Counted from the stretch's first letter, positions 7,891-17,896 are shown. The stretch: 40,202 nt of DNA from Pseudonocardiales bacterium (GCA_003244255.1 QHCD01000056.1:1-40202); one strand, 5' to 3'. The notes: generated by a model from the letters alone, not told the origin. A program made the numbers and translations.

Positions 7891-8559
7891 TCAGGCAGCG
7901 GCGTTCAGGATTGCACCGACGATTGCGTCGAGAATGCGGACCAGGATCGGCCCCGGGCCGCTCGGCGGGATCACCGAGATCGCGAGCAGGATCGCGACGC
8001 CGATGTTGCGCTCCTCGAGCTGGAACTGGACCCGCTGCCAGCCCAGCGTCGGACGGACCAGCGTGCAGAGGACGCGCCAGCCGGGCAGCGGTGGCAGCGG
8101 AACCAGCAGCAGGATCGCGATCGCGATGGCCTCCAGACCGGCACATAGCAGCACCGCCTGTCCCGCTGGTAACAGCGCGCCGGGCAGCACGTCGCCGACG
8201 GTCACGGCGGCCACGGTCGCGCGGCTCCCGCCGTCGGCGACGTAACCGACCAGGCACGCGGCGGCGGCGGCGGCAGCGCCGATCGGTGCGGCCAGCAGGC
8301 ATAGGCACGCGCGGCCAGCACCGGCTCGGGCCCGCCCGGCCGGCCGCAAGGTCGTACCCCATCCCACGCCGCCGATCGCCGCCGCCACGATCCCGAAGGG
8401 ATCGACGTAACGCAGCGCACCGGCCTGCTCGGACGGAGCGAACCGGACCCGCAGCAACCAGCCGATGGCTCGCTGGGCGAGCTGTCCGGCGACGACGGCG
8501 GCCGCCAGGCCGAGCAGCAACCCGGCCAGTGACGTCGGGTGCCCGAGCGCGCGGAGCAC
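7891..8559 (-). CDS. Membrane protein related to site-2 proteases, catalytic motifs lost
   Basis: A 222-residue polytopic membrane protein with about five hydrophobic segments. Two places resemble the M50/site-2 protease fold. GQLAQRAIGWLLRV stands where the zinc motif HExxH is expected, followed at the right distance by RYVDPFG, which matches the HLDPxG of that family. LVPLPPLPGWRVL stands where the NxLPxPPLDGG motif belongs. His, Glu, His and the late Asp are all replaced, so I infer a non-catalytic relative. The start is GTG 8559, three bases after the parA stop, with GGAGGA-like SD bases inside the parA end. Neighbours suggest co-expression with parA and scpA; the role is unknown. Confidence 0.6.
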   Translation of the reverse strand: MLRALGHPTSLAGLLLGLAAAVVAGQLAQRAIGWLLRVRFAPSEQAGALRYVDPFGIVAAAIGGVGWGTTLRPAGRARAGAGRACLCLLAAPIGAAAAAAACLVGYVADGGSRATVAAVTVGDVLPGALLPAGQAVLLCAGLEAIAIAILLLVPLPPLPGWRVLCTLVRPTLGWQRVQFQLEERNIGVAILLAISVIPPSGPGPILVRILDAIVGAILNAAA

Positions 8560-8561
8560 TC

Positions 8562-9584
8562 CTATCCTCGGGCGGCGTCGCGGGCGAGCAGCTCCTTCGC
8601 CAGGTCCCGGTAGGCGACCGCGCCGGGTGAGCCCGGTGCCCACGTGAGGATCGGTTCGCCGACGACCGTGGTCTCCGGGAACCGGACCGTGCGGGCGATC
8701 ACCGTCTGGAACACGACGTCGTCGAACGCCTCGACCACCCGGGCGAACACCTCGCGGTTGTGCACCGTGCGCGGGTCGTACATGGTCGCGAGAATGCCCT
8801 GGATCTCCAGGTCGGGATTGAGCCGATCACGCACCTTTTCGATGGTGTCGCGCAGCAGCGCGACGCCGCGCAGGCTGAAGAACTCGCATTCCAGCGGGAT
8901 GATCACACCCTGCGCCGCCGTCAACGCGTTCACGGTGAGCAGGCCGAGCGAGGGCTGGCAGTCGATGAGGACGTAGTCGTAGTCGGCGACCACCCCGCGC
9001 AGCACCCGCGCGAGTGCCTGTTCGCGCGCCACCTCGCCGACCAGCTGCACCTCGGCGGCCGAGAGGTCGATGTTGCTGGGCAGCAGGTCGAGACCGGGCA
9101 CGCTCGTCCGGTGGATGAGGTCGCGGGTCTCGGCACCGCGCTCCATCAGCAGGTTGTAGATCGTGCGCTCGAGTTCGTGCGCGGGCACTGCCAGCCCCAC
9201 GGACAGCGCGCCCTGCGGGTCGAAGTCGACGAGCAGCACGCGGCGGCCGAAGAGCGCGAGGCCGGCGCCGAGGTTGATCGTCGTCGTCGTCTTGCCGACA
9301 CCGCCCTTCTGATTGCACAACGCGATGACCCGGGCCGGCCCGTGGCGATCGATCGGCGCCGGTTCGGGCAGATCGACCCGCCGTTCGCGGGCGGGGTCGG
9401 CGATCCGGCGGGTGGGTTTCGGCTCCGCCGCGGGCGCCGACGGCGGCGGGGTCGGCGTCGGAGCAGGTTCGGGGAGGCTGATCGGCGGCAGGGGCGGCGT
9501 CCCGATCGGCTCGGGCTCGGGCGTCCCGATCGGCTCGGGCTCGGGCGTCCCGATCGGCTCGGGCTCGGGCGTCCCGATCGTCAT
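8562..9584 (-). CDS. parA: ParA/Soj-family ATPase with repeat-bearing N-terminus
   Basis: Deviant Walker ATPase of the ParA family. The P-loop is CNQKGGVGKTTTTINL (about residue 91), followed by LLVDFDPQG, LIDCQPSLG and the MYDPRT region typical of Soj-like proteins. No parB or parS is seen beside it. This is the second parA of actinobacteria, linked to scpAB, rather than the origin-proximal parAB. The first 80 residues are a Pro/Glu-rich extension that begins with three and a half IGTPEPEP repeats. Start: ATG 9584 with GGGAG seven bases upstream. It is the first gene of the block after the accessory region. Confidence 0.9.
   Translation of the reverse strand: MTIGTPEPEPIGTPEPEPIGTPEPEPIGTPPLPPISLPEPAPTPTPPPSAPAAEPKPTRRIADPARERRVDLPEPAPIDRHGPARVIALCNQKGGVGKTTTTINLGAGLALFGRRVLLVDFDPQGALSVGLAVPAHELERTIYNLLMERGAETRDLIHRTSVPGLDLLPSNIDLSAAEVQLVGEVAREQALARVLRGVVADYDYVLIDCQPSLGLLTVNALTAAQGVIIPLECEFFSLRGVALLRDTIEKVRDRLNPDLEIQGILATMYDPRTVHNREVFARVVEAFDDVVFQTVIARTVRFPETTVVGEPILTWAPGSPGAVAYRDLAKELLARDAARG
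9497..9581. repeat. 24-bp tandem repeat (x3.5) at the parA N-terminus
   Basis: The unit starting GCGTCCCGATCGGCTCGG repeats exactly at 9497, 9521 and 9545, with a partial copy from 9569. It encodes IGTPEPEP in parA, is in frame (24 = 8 codons), and reaches to the codons just after the start, so copy number can change protein length without a frameshift. Confidence 0.9.
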
Positions 9585-9795
9585 GCGGTACTCCCTACCC
9601 TCGATCTCGGCACGATCGCTGTGGGACACCGTATCGTCCGGGCCATCGCGTCGGGAATCGTGAGTGATCGCATGGTTGATGCGCTTCGTCGGCACCCATC
9701 CGACCGACGGTGCGGGCGAAGTAGTTCGGGTCGGCGACGGTGATGGCGACCGTGACCGTCCGCAGCGGCGCCACGCAAGGGGTGGCGGCAGGGAA
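9585..9795. other. parA upstream region / left junction of accessory DNA
   Basis: This 211-bp stretch holds the parA SD and presumably its promoter; I see no convincing -35/-10 pair. The minus strand here includes a short reading frame with TVTVAITVADPNYFARTV that may be leftover coding sequence, but it has no start I can support. The boundary between the conserved backbone and the inserted region should lie in or near this interval. Confidence 0.4.
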
Positions 9796-10289
9796 TTAGC
9801 CGAAGAGGGCGAAGCGCGGCTGCGTGATCGTGCGGCCCTTGAAGGTGGTGAAGGCGCCCCCGGCCGCGACGGTCCCGTACCCGGGACTGCTGTCCAGGGC
9901 CCCCACCCCATAGGCGGAGTCTGCCTGCGGCGCCCAACTGGTCACCGTGGCGTTGCTGGTGGCCGACATCAGCTTGTGCCGGGTGAGTCGGCCGTCCAAA
10001 CAGGTTCCGTTGGTGCCCGCCCTGGTAGTCGAGCAGATGTAGTCGAAGTGGCCGCCGGCATAAATCTCGCCGGAGAGCACGGTGACCGCCTGGAAGGCGC
10101 CGTCGGAGGTGAGGTTCCACCGGTCGGCACCGCCGAGGCTGAACGCCCGCAGATGCCCACCAGGACCGTTCGCGGCCGCGTACACGGCGTCGGTGGTCAC
10201 CGCAACGTCGTTAACCAGGTACCTGATCCTGGCGGTGAAGGTGCCATCCAGCGCGCCGCTGCTCGGGTTGACGGCTCCCAGGTAGGCGA
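9796..10289 (-). pseudogene. C-terminal remnant of a secreted propeller-like protein
   Basis: About 165 residues remain of a larger protein. The text LGAVNPSSGALDGTF, AVYAAANGPGGHLRAF, IYAGGHFDYIC and AAGGAFTTFKGR shows the repeating beta-strand pattern (GG-x-F-T/D) of delta-60 or propeller-type extracellular proteins of actinobacteria. The natural stop (TAA at 9796) is present. The 5' part is missing: at about 10289 similarity ends and a vapC-like fragment begins on the other strand, so the gene was cut by a deletion or insertion. No plausible start or signal peptide remains. Confidence 0.65.
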
Positions 10290-10307
10290 GGCAGCGTCTC
10301 GACCGGC

Positions 10308-10711
10308 CTGACCGATCTGCTCGTCCTCGATGCAGTAGGCGTGTCCAAGGCCGCTTCCAACGATCGGTCGGTCCAAGCATGGCTAGAGCGAGCCCGGGAG
10401 CTGGACGCCGATGTCGTTCTATCGGCCGTGACCTTGGCCGAGCTGGTGCGAGGCGTCGCCCGAGACGCTGGTTTCAATCGCGTCGTCAAGGCCGCAGATG
10501 TCCAGCCGGCTGATGAACCGCTCGCTCGGCGCCGGCCGTCTCCTCGGCAGGGCGGCGTCGCACGCCACGATTGACGCGTTGGTGGCAGCTACAGCGCTCG
10601 CCCGTGCGCGAGAGGAGCGGCTCAGCCCACTGCCGCGTCCTGACCAGCGACCCCCGCGATCTCGCGGCCCTTCTCCCGCAGGAGCCGGAGTCCGCGTGGT
10701 TTCCCGTGTAG
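10308..10711 (+). pseudogene. Frameshifted PIN-domain toxin (VapC-like)
   Basis: A PIN-domain ribonuclease toxin can be read only by changing frame twice. Frame one gives LLVLDAVGVSK through LSAVTLAELVRG and ADEPLARR (to about 10535). Frame two gives AGRLLGRAASHATIDALVAATALARA (about 10536-10610). Frame three gives RVLTSDPRDLAALL and ends with a natural stop at 10711. The acidic residues expected of PIN nucleases (D in VLDA, E in LAEL, D in TIDA, D in TSD) are still recognisable. The start is degenerate (CTG at 10308). It has no intact antitoxin beside it and is inactive as it stands. Confidence 0.7.
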
Positions 10712-10811
10712 GGCCGGTGGCCCGTGCGCGACTGGGTGGCTGTGAGGCGCTGCCGGACCCCGATGCGCGTTCGCGTGCATGCCGCCGTGCTCCGCGCCGT
10801 TCGCCCGCCGG

Positions 10812-12734
10812 TCACGGAATCGTGTCGGCGGTCACAGCGTCGGCGGTGCGACCGGCGGTCCGGCCGGCTTGGTCGGCGAACTGGGTGCGGTACAGCTCTG
10901 CGTACAGCCCACCCGTAGCGAGCAGCGCCTCGTGCCGGCCGCGCTCGACGATCCGGCCACGCTCGACGACGAGGATGAGGTCGGCATTTCGGACCGTCGA
11001 GAGCCGGTGTGCGATCACCAGCGACGTACGTCCGGCCAGGGCATGGGTCAGCGCGCGCTGGACCGCGAGTTCGGACTCGGAGTCCAGGTGTGCGGTCGCC
11101 TCATCGAGGACGACGACGTCCGGCGCCTTGAGCAGCAGTCGCGCCAGCGCGAGCCGCTGCTTCTCCCCGCCGGAGAGCCGGTAACCGCGGTCACCGACCA
11201 CGGTATCGAGGCCGTCGGGCAGCGAATCCACGAGCGCCAGCACCTGCGCGGCCGCGAGTGCGTCTCGCAGATCGGCGTCGGTGGCCTCCGGTGCGGCGTA
11301 ACGGAGGTTGTCGCCGATGGTCTGGTGGAACAGGTGGGCGTCCTGGGTGACGACGCCGATCACCTCATGCAGCGACGCCAGAGTGGCGTCGCGGACATCC
11401 ACGCCGGAGAGCCGAATCGACCCCGCTGTGACGTCATAGAGCCGCGGAATCAGGCTGCTGATCGTCGTCTTACCGGCACCGGACGGCCCGACCAGCGCGA
11501 CCAGCGCTCCGGGCTCGATGTGGAAGTCGACGTCGTGGAGTACCTGGTCAGACGGCGCCTGGTCGAGGATCGCCACCGACTCCAGCGACGCGAGCGACAC
11601 CTCGGCCGCGGTGGGGTAGCTGAAGTCGACGTGCTCGAAGTCGACGCTGACGGCGCCTCGCGGGATCACGGTGGCATCGGGCTTCTCGTCGATCATCGGC
11701 TTCAGGTCGAGCACCTCGAAGACCCGGTCGAAGGAGACGAGCGCGGTCATGACGTCGACGTTCATGTTCGACAGCGCGGTGAGCGGGCCGTACAGCCGGT
11801 TCAGCAGCGCCGTCAGCGCAACCACCGTTCCGACGTCGAACGTCCCGTGCACGGCCAGTACGCCACCCCAGCCGTAGACGAGGGCGGTGGCGAGCGACGA
11901 CGTCAGCAGCAACGACACGAAGAACACCCGGCCGTACATCGCGGTCCGCACGCCGATGTCACGGACCCGCCCGGCTCGGTCGGCGAACTGCCGATGCTCG
12001 ACGTCGGGTCGGCCGAACAGCTTCACCAGCAGCGCGCCGGACACGTTGAACCGCTCCGTCATGGTGGTGTTCATGTCGGCATTGAGGTTGTAGCTCTCCC
12101 TGGTGAGGGCGGCCAGCCGCCGGCCGATGCGGCGCGCCGGCAGCAGGAACACCGGCAGCAACGCCAGCGCCACCACGGTGATCGGCCACGACAGGACCGC
12201 CATGGTGATGACAGTCAGGGCGACGGTAAGCAGGTTGCTGACGAGCGAGGACAGCGTGTTGGTGAACGCCTGCTGGGCACCGAGCACGTCGTTGTTCAGC
12301 CGCGAGATGAGCGCGCCGGTCTGGGTCCGGGTGAAGAACGCCACCGGCATCCGCTGGATGTGACCGAACACTTTCTCCCGCATGTCAAAGATCAGGCCCT
12401 CGCCGACGGAGGAGGAGATGAAGCGCTGCACCAGCGACAGCAGCGCGTCGACCACGGCGATCCCCGCGACGATGGCGGCCAGGGTGATGACGACGCCGCT
12501 CTTCTTCGGCAGGATGCCGCGGTCGATGATCTCCCTGTACAGCAGCGGATTCAGCACGCCGAGGATGGCGTCGATCATGATGACGACGACGAAGCAGGCC
12601 AGGATCTTGCGGTAGGGCGCCGCGAACCGGCCGATCCGCCGCAGCGTGCCGGGGGGCAGCTTCTCGCGTGGCAGGTCGTCGCGGTGCGCGAACGAGCGGC
12701 CGATGGCGTGGACGCCCGATCCGGGGCCGGTCAT
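10812..12734 (-). CDS. ABC exporter, fused membrane and ATPase domains (640 aa)
   Basis: Half-transporter of the multidrug/lipid exporter type, acting as a dimer in the cell membrane. Six transmembrane helices span about residues 40-330. The ATPase domain (about 365-620) has Walker A VGPSGAGKTT, a Q-loop in GVVTQDAHLF, signature LSGGEKQRLALARLLL, Walker B VVVLDEATAHLDSE and switch IAHRLSTVRNADL. All catalytic elements are intact. The ATG overlaps the stop of the upstream MarR-type gene (ATGA), so the two are coupled and the transporter is probably controlled by that regulator. A drug or lipid export role fits, but the substrate cannot be read from sequence. Confidence 0.93.
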   Translation of the reverse strand: MTGPGSGVHAIGRSFAHRDDLPREKLPPGTLRRIGRFAAPYRKILACFVVVIMIDAILGVLNPLLYREIIDRGILPKKSGVVITLAAIVAGIAVVDALLSLVQRFISSSVGEGLIFDMREKVFGHIQRMPVAFFTRTQTGALISRLNNDVLGAQQAFTNTLSSLVSNLLTVALTVITMAVLSWPITVVALALLPVFLLPARRIGRRLAALTRESYNLNADMNTTMTERFNVSGALLVKLFGRPDVEHRQFADRAGRVRDIGVRTAMYGRVFFVSLLLTSSLATALVYGWGGVLAVHGTFDVGTVVALTALLNRLYGPLTALSNMNVDVMTALVSFDRVFEVLDLKPMIDEKPDATVIPRGAVSVDFEHVDFSYPTAAEVSLASLESVAILDQAPSDQVLHDVDFHIEPGALVALVGPSGAGKTTISSLIPRLYDVTAGSIRLSGVDVRDATLASLHEVIGVVTQDAHLFHQTIGDNLRYAAPEATDADLRDALAAAQVLALVDSLPDGLDTVVGDRGYRLSGGEKQRLALARLLLKAPDVVVLDEATAHLDSESELAVQRALTHALAGRTSLVIAHRLSTVRNADLILVVERGRIVERGRHEALLATGGLYAELYRTQFADQAGRTAGRTADAVTADTIP

Positions 12735-13231
12735 CGACGCTCACCGGCCCCGTGGCCGGTTCCGTGGCTGGCTTCGTGCGGGGTGCAGCACGGCCCGCAC
12801 ATCGTGGCCAGCAGGCGCATCAGCTCGCCCCGCTCGGCGACCGAGAGCGGGGCGAGCACCCGGTCGGCAGCGCGGCGCCGAGCCCCCGCGAGGCGCGCCA
12901 GCAGCTTCCGGCCCTTCGGCGTCAAGCTGACGAGCACCGACCGCCGATCGCAGCTGTCAGTGCGACGCACGACCAGCCCGGCCTGATCCAGCGCGTCGAC
13001 ATTCGTCGTCGCCGCCCTTGGCACGATCTCCAGCGCCGCGGCGAGGTCGGCCATCCGCATCGGAGCGCCGGCACCGGCGACGACCCGCAGCGCCCGGCTC
13101 TGGGCGTGGGTCAATCCGACCGGCGCAAGCTCGGCCGAACTGCAGATCCGGATCCGTCGTACGGCCCGCATCATCAGGTCGACGATCTGCATCGTTTCCT
13201 CATCGGTCGCCGGCGACGTCGAGAAAGTCAT
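12731..13231 (-). CDS. MarR-family regulator with Cys/His-rich tail (166 aa)
   Basis: Winged-HTH regulator of the MarR family, likely a repressor of itself and the exporter gene downstream. The core reads LTHAQSRALRVVAG, MRMADLAAALEIVPRAATTNVDALDQAGLV and then the wing RRTDSCDRRSVLVSLTPKG. The C-terminus is unusual: MCGPCCTPHEASHGTGHG has three Cys and three His close together, so metal or redox sensing is conceivable. Start: ATG 13231, only nine bases from a TACACT -10 candidate, so the message may be nearly leaderless. A 25-bp palindrome overlies this promoter. Confidence 0.9.
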   Translation of the reverse strand: MTFSTSPATDEETMQIVDLMMRAVRRIRICSSAELAPVGLTHAQSRALRVVAGAGAPMRMADLAAALEIVPRAATTNVDALDQAGLVVRRTDSCDRRSVLVSLTPKGRKLLARLAGARRRAADRVLAPLSVAERGELMRLLATMCGPCCTPHEASHGTGHGAGERR

Positions 13232-13239
13232 GACTATGG

Positions 13240-13264
13240 AGTGTAGCTCACTATGTGCTGCACT
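13240..13264 (-). promoter_or_regulatory. Candidate MarR operator over the promoter
   Basis: AGTGTAGC at 13240-13247 and GCTGCACT at 13257-13264 form an imperfect inverted repeat centred at 13252, with CA/TG symmetry inside. On the minus strand TACACT (13246-13241) can serve as -10 for the marR gene; no strong -35 is present. Length and placement fit autorepression by a dimeric MarR protein. Confidence 0.5.
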
Positions 13265-13445
13265 CAGCGATTCTCAGCTGACCCCCGACCACGGCTGGGT
13301 CCGCCGCGCAATCTGGCAGGCTTGGCGCGACGCCCACAGGCCCGAGGCGACGGAGCGCCCGGTGATGCGGGCGCGGACCTCGTCCCCACGGTGCCGCACC
13401 CGGTGGCTCTCGGGAGCGGCCCTACGGGATCAGCTCGGGCACCGT

Positions 13446-15646
<2,201 letters not shown>

Positions 15647-15741
15647 GCGCGCAGTTGTGGCTCGAAGGGCGCGGCCTATCTCCGGCCGAGTTCGGCGCGG
15701 TCCGGTGATTCGACTGCCTTGACCGTCTCGATAGCCGATCA

Positions 15742-16035
15742 GGCTCAGCCGAGGGCTCGCGGATGGGCGGTTGCGTAGATCTCGCGTAGCCGGTCGACCG
15801 TGACGAGCGTGTAGACCTGCGTCGTCGTCACCGACGCGTGCCCGAGCAGCTCTTGCACGACGCGAACGTCCGCGCCGCCGTCGAGCAGATGGGTGGCGAA
15901 CGAGTGCCGAAGCACGTGCGGTGACACCGGGCCGAGCCCGGCCCGGTCGGCCGCGGCGCGCAGGATCGTCCACGCGCTCTGCCGGGACAGTGGACCGCCC
16001 CTGGAGTTCAGGAACAGCCGCGGCGTCCCCCGGCC
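15742..16035. repeat. 294-bp direct repeat, copy A (xerD 3' end)
   Basis: Identical to 18861-19154 at 291 of 294 positions, in the same orientation, with an offset of exactly 3119 bp. The ends are sharp: left AGGCTCAGCC against CGGCTCAGCC, right GGCCATCC against GGCCGGCG. The three differences all fall on third codon positions of xerD and are synonymous. This copy is not attached to the rest of xerD. Confidence 0.97.
15745..16035 (-). pseudogene. Orphan 3' fragment of xerD
   Basis: Codes for residues about 208-303 of XerD, including H247, R250, H273 and the nucleophile Y282, but lacks R152, K176 and the entire N-terminal DNA-binding domain. A frame from GTG 16056 would add seven unrelated residues (MGGSDAD) and give 103 aa, with no SD. 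It cannot act as a recombinase alone. Its unbroken frame and purely synonymous changes mean it is recent, or diverged while still part of a working gene. Confidence 0.93.
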
Positions 16036-16056
16036 ATCCGCATCGGAGCCGCCCAC

Positions 16057-16090
16057 TTGACGACGCGCCGAGCGTCAATCTACCTTGACG
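16057..16090 (+). promoter_or_regulatory. Promoter and triple TTGACG/CGTCAA operator
   Basis: TTGACG (16057-16062), CGTCAA (16073-16078) and TTGACG (16085-16090) alternate in orientation; the last two form a perfect inverted repeat around TCTACC. The first TTGACG is a good -35 and TACCTT (16081-16086), 18 bp later, a good actinobacterial -10, putting the start site at about 16093. The HTH gene's GTG is at 16094, so the mRNA would be leaderless. The repeats overlap both boxes and are a likely binding site for that HTH protein. Confidence 0.6.
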
Positions 16091-16093
16091 GTT

Positions 16094-16336
16094 GTGCCAG
16101 CGCTCGGAGCGAAGCCAATCGAGGTATTGCAGGCGGCCAGTGGTGCAGATCCGCAGGCGGGTCTGGCTGCGGTGGTGGCGTTACGCGGACTGGTGGAGGT
16201 CTTGGAGGCGCTGCAGGTCGACGACGCCCGCGAGCGGGGCTGGTCATGGGCGGACATCGCGGCCGCACTCGGAGTGAGCAAGCAGGCGGTCCACTACAAG
16301 CACTCGCGCCGCGCGCGCCACCCGGGAAGACGGTGA
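16094..16336 (+). CDS. Small HTH regulator of the Clp_N/ABC operon (80 aa)
   Basis: An 80-residue DNA-binding protein. The C-terminal half is a clear helix-turn-helix, GWSWADIAAALGVSKQAVHYKH, and the N-terminal half a helical region (ALRGLVEVLEALQVDDARERG) that may dimerise. Small HTH genes of this type commonly precede Clp_N-domain genes in actinobacteria. I choose GTG 16094 over TTG 16085 because the promoter above predicts transcription starting there; the TTG is part of the operator. It overlaps the next gene by 4 bp (GTGA). Probable autoregulator of the operon. Confidence 0.8.
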   Translation: MPALGAKPIEVLQAASGADPQAGLAAVVALRGLVEVLEALQVDDARERGWSWADIAAALGVSKQAVHYKHSRRARHPGRR

Positions 16337-17022
16337 GCGCGGTGTGGGAGCGGTTGTCGCCGCCGGCGCTGCGGGTGATGCAGCTGGCCGACGGGGAGGC
16401 CGAACGGCTGGGTCACCTCTACCTCGGCGATGAGCACGTCCTCTTGGGCCTGCTCGGGCATGGCGACCCGGACACCGCGGCGGTCCTGAACGATTACGGC
16501 ATCGGCTTGGCCGCTGGTCGGGCCGAGATGGATCGCCTGGTCGAGTCCGGCGTGGTGCCCGGTCCCCGGCCCGACGACGCGACCTTGCTGCGCGACCTCG
16601 GCGTCGATCTCGACGTCGTCCGCGCCGAGATGGAGGCCACGTTCGGGGGGGTCGCGGTCGCGCAGGCGACCCGGCGGGTGATGCGTCGGCCACGGTGGAA
16701 AGGCGGGCGGCGGCGCACGCCGCTGTGCGGGCGGCTGTTGCTGGTCAAGCGGGCACTGGGCTTAGCCGCTGCGTTCGCCACGGAGCACGGCCAACCGCGG
16801 ATCGGCCCCGGGCAACTGCTGCTGGGCGTGCTGGCCGATGCCGCCGACCCGATCGACGCCGGGCTCTCACGGCGAGGCCGCTTCGAGCTCGGCCGAGTTG
16901 GCCTGTGTCCCGGTGCGCCGGCGCCGACCCGGCTGATATTCCGCGCCCGCGGCATCGACCTGGCTGCGTTACGTACCTCCACCGAAGCCGCTGTGCGAGC
17001 AGGTCGACGGCGGGAGCGATGA
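16333..17022 (+). CDS. Stand-alone Clp N-domain protein (229 aa)
   Basis: Two repeats of the ClpC/ClpA N-terminal fold without an AAA+ ATPase. Repeat one is WERLSPPALRVMQLADGEA followed by LYLGDEHVLLGLLGHG (residues about 5-60). Repeat two is LLVKRALGLAAAFATEHG followed by IGPGQLLLGVLADAADP (about 135-180). The loop between them is basic (RRVMRRPRWKGGRRR). N-domains of this kind bind substrates and adaptors, and in mycobacteria stand-alone relatives (ClpC2 and ClpC3 type) bind ClpC1-targeting cyclic peptides. Here it sits between an HTH gene and an ABC exporter, so I infer sensing or sequestering of a ligand. Starts at GTG 16333, overlapping the HTH stop. Confidence 0.85.
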   Translation: MSAVWERLSPPALRVMQLADGEAERLGHLYLGDEHVLLGLLGHGDPDTAAVLNDYGIGLAAGRAEMDRLVESGVVPGPRPDDATLLRDLGVDLDVVRAEMEATFGGVAVAQATRRVMRRPRWKGGRRRTPLCGRLLLVKRALGLAAAFATEHGQPRIGPGQLLLGVLADAADPIDAGLSRRGRFELGRVGLCPGAPAPTRLIFRARGIDLAALRTSTEAAVRAGRRRER

Positions 17023-17023
17023 G

Positions 17024-17896
17024 GTGAGTGCCGCGTTACAGACCGAGGGGCTGGGCCGTCGCTACGGGCGCATTTGGGGTCTGCGCGAGTGCAGCATCGA
17101 GCTGCCCGACTCGACCGTGACCGCGCTGATCGGCCCGAACGGCGCCGGCAAGTCCACGCTGCTACATCTGGTCATCGGGCTGATCAAGCCGTCAACCGGC
17201 ACCGCCCGGTTCATGGCCGCAACGCCCGCCACGACCCGGGCCGGCCTGGCTCAGATCGGGTTTGTCGCCCAAGATCATCCGCTCTACCGGCGATTCACCG
17301 TTGCCGATCTGCTGCGGATGGGCCGTGCGCTCAACCCGAGCTGGGACCAGGCGCTGGCTGTGCGCAGGATCCGCGACTTGTCGATCCCGCTGAATCGCCG
17401 CGCCGGCGCGCTCTCGGGCGGCCAGCAGGCCCAGGTCGCCCTGACCCTGGCCCTGGCCAAACGGCCGCGGCTGCTCGTCCTGGACGAACCGGTCGCCAGC
17501 TTGGATCCGATAGCCCGTCAAGATTTCATGACGGCGTTGACCTCCGCCGTCACCGCAGAAGGCGTGACGGTGTTGCTGTCCTCCCATGTCGTGGCCGAGT
17601 TGGAACGCGTCTGTGACCGGTTGGTCCTCCTCCATGACGGCCGGGTACGCCTGGCTGGGTCGATCCGCGAGGTACTTCGCGCCCACCGTGCCCTCGAACC
17701 AGACCCCGAGAGCCGGGTCGCCTCGACCGAGTCACCGCCTGGTGCCAGTGCCCGTGGCGTCGTGGTCGTCGCCGCGGCAGCGGCGGGCTGTTTGCCCGGA
17801 TACACGAGCCGCCCCGTCAGCTTCGAACAGGTCGTGCTGGCCTACCTCGCCCGCGCCGCAGAGCCCGCAGATGCAGCAGGCGGGCTGGCCTCGTGA
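17024..17896 (+). CDS. ABC transporter ATP-binding protein (290 aa)
   Basis: Cytoplasmic ATPase of a two-gene ABC exporter. Walker A GPNGAGKSTLLHL (about residue 38), Q-loop FVAQDHPLY, signature ALSGGQQAQVALTLALAKRP, Walker B LLVLDEPVASLDP and switch SSHVVAEL are all intact. The C-terminal 60 residues are a divergent tail with a small hydrophobic, Ala/Val-rich stretch, ending in VSFEQVVLAYL as in other drug-exporter ATPases. The start is GTG 17024, two bases after the Clp_N stop, and the end overlaps the permease start by 4 bp, so all four genes form one coupled operon. Confidence 0.93.
   Translation: MSAALQTEGLGRRYGRIWGLRECSIELPDSTVTALIGPNGAGKSTLLHLVIGLIKPSTGTARFMAATPATTRAGLAQIGFVAQDHPLYRRFTVADLLRMGRALNPSWDQALAVRRIRDLSIPLNRRAGALSGGQQAQVALTLALAKRPRLLVLDEPVASLDPIARQDFMTALTSAVTAEGVTVLLSSHVVAELERVCDRLVLLHDGRVRLAGSIREVLRAHRALEPDPESRVASTESPPGASARGVVVVAAAAAGCLPGYTSRPVSFEQVVLAYLARAAEPADAAGGLAS

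Noticed and set aside
9497..9581. Tandem 24-mers as iterons or parS sites near parA
   Set aside because: They are in frame within parA and encode a regular octapeptide; no parB, no parS-like palindrome and no replication gene is nearby.
10712..10811. Gene between the PIN remnant and the ABC exporter
   Set aside because: Frames here are shadows; nothing recognisable in 100 bp.
10779..12986. 735-codon plus-strand open frame
   Set aside because: Antisense to the ABC exporter, which has complete motifs; the plus reading has no recognisable domain.
15647..15741. Coding or att sequence between rox and xerD copy A
   Set aside because: I see no ORF, repeat or hairpin that can be supported in these 95 bases.
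15745..16056. 103-aa product of the orphan xerD fragment as a functional recombinase
   Set aside because: It lacks R152, K176 and the DNA-binding domain and has no SD; kept only as a duplication remnant.
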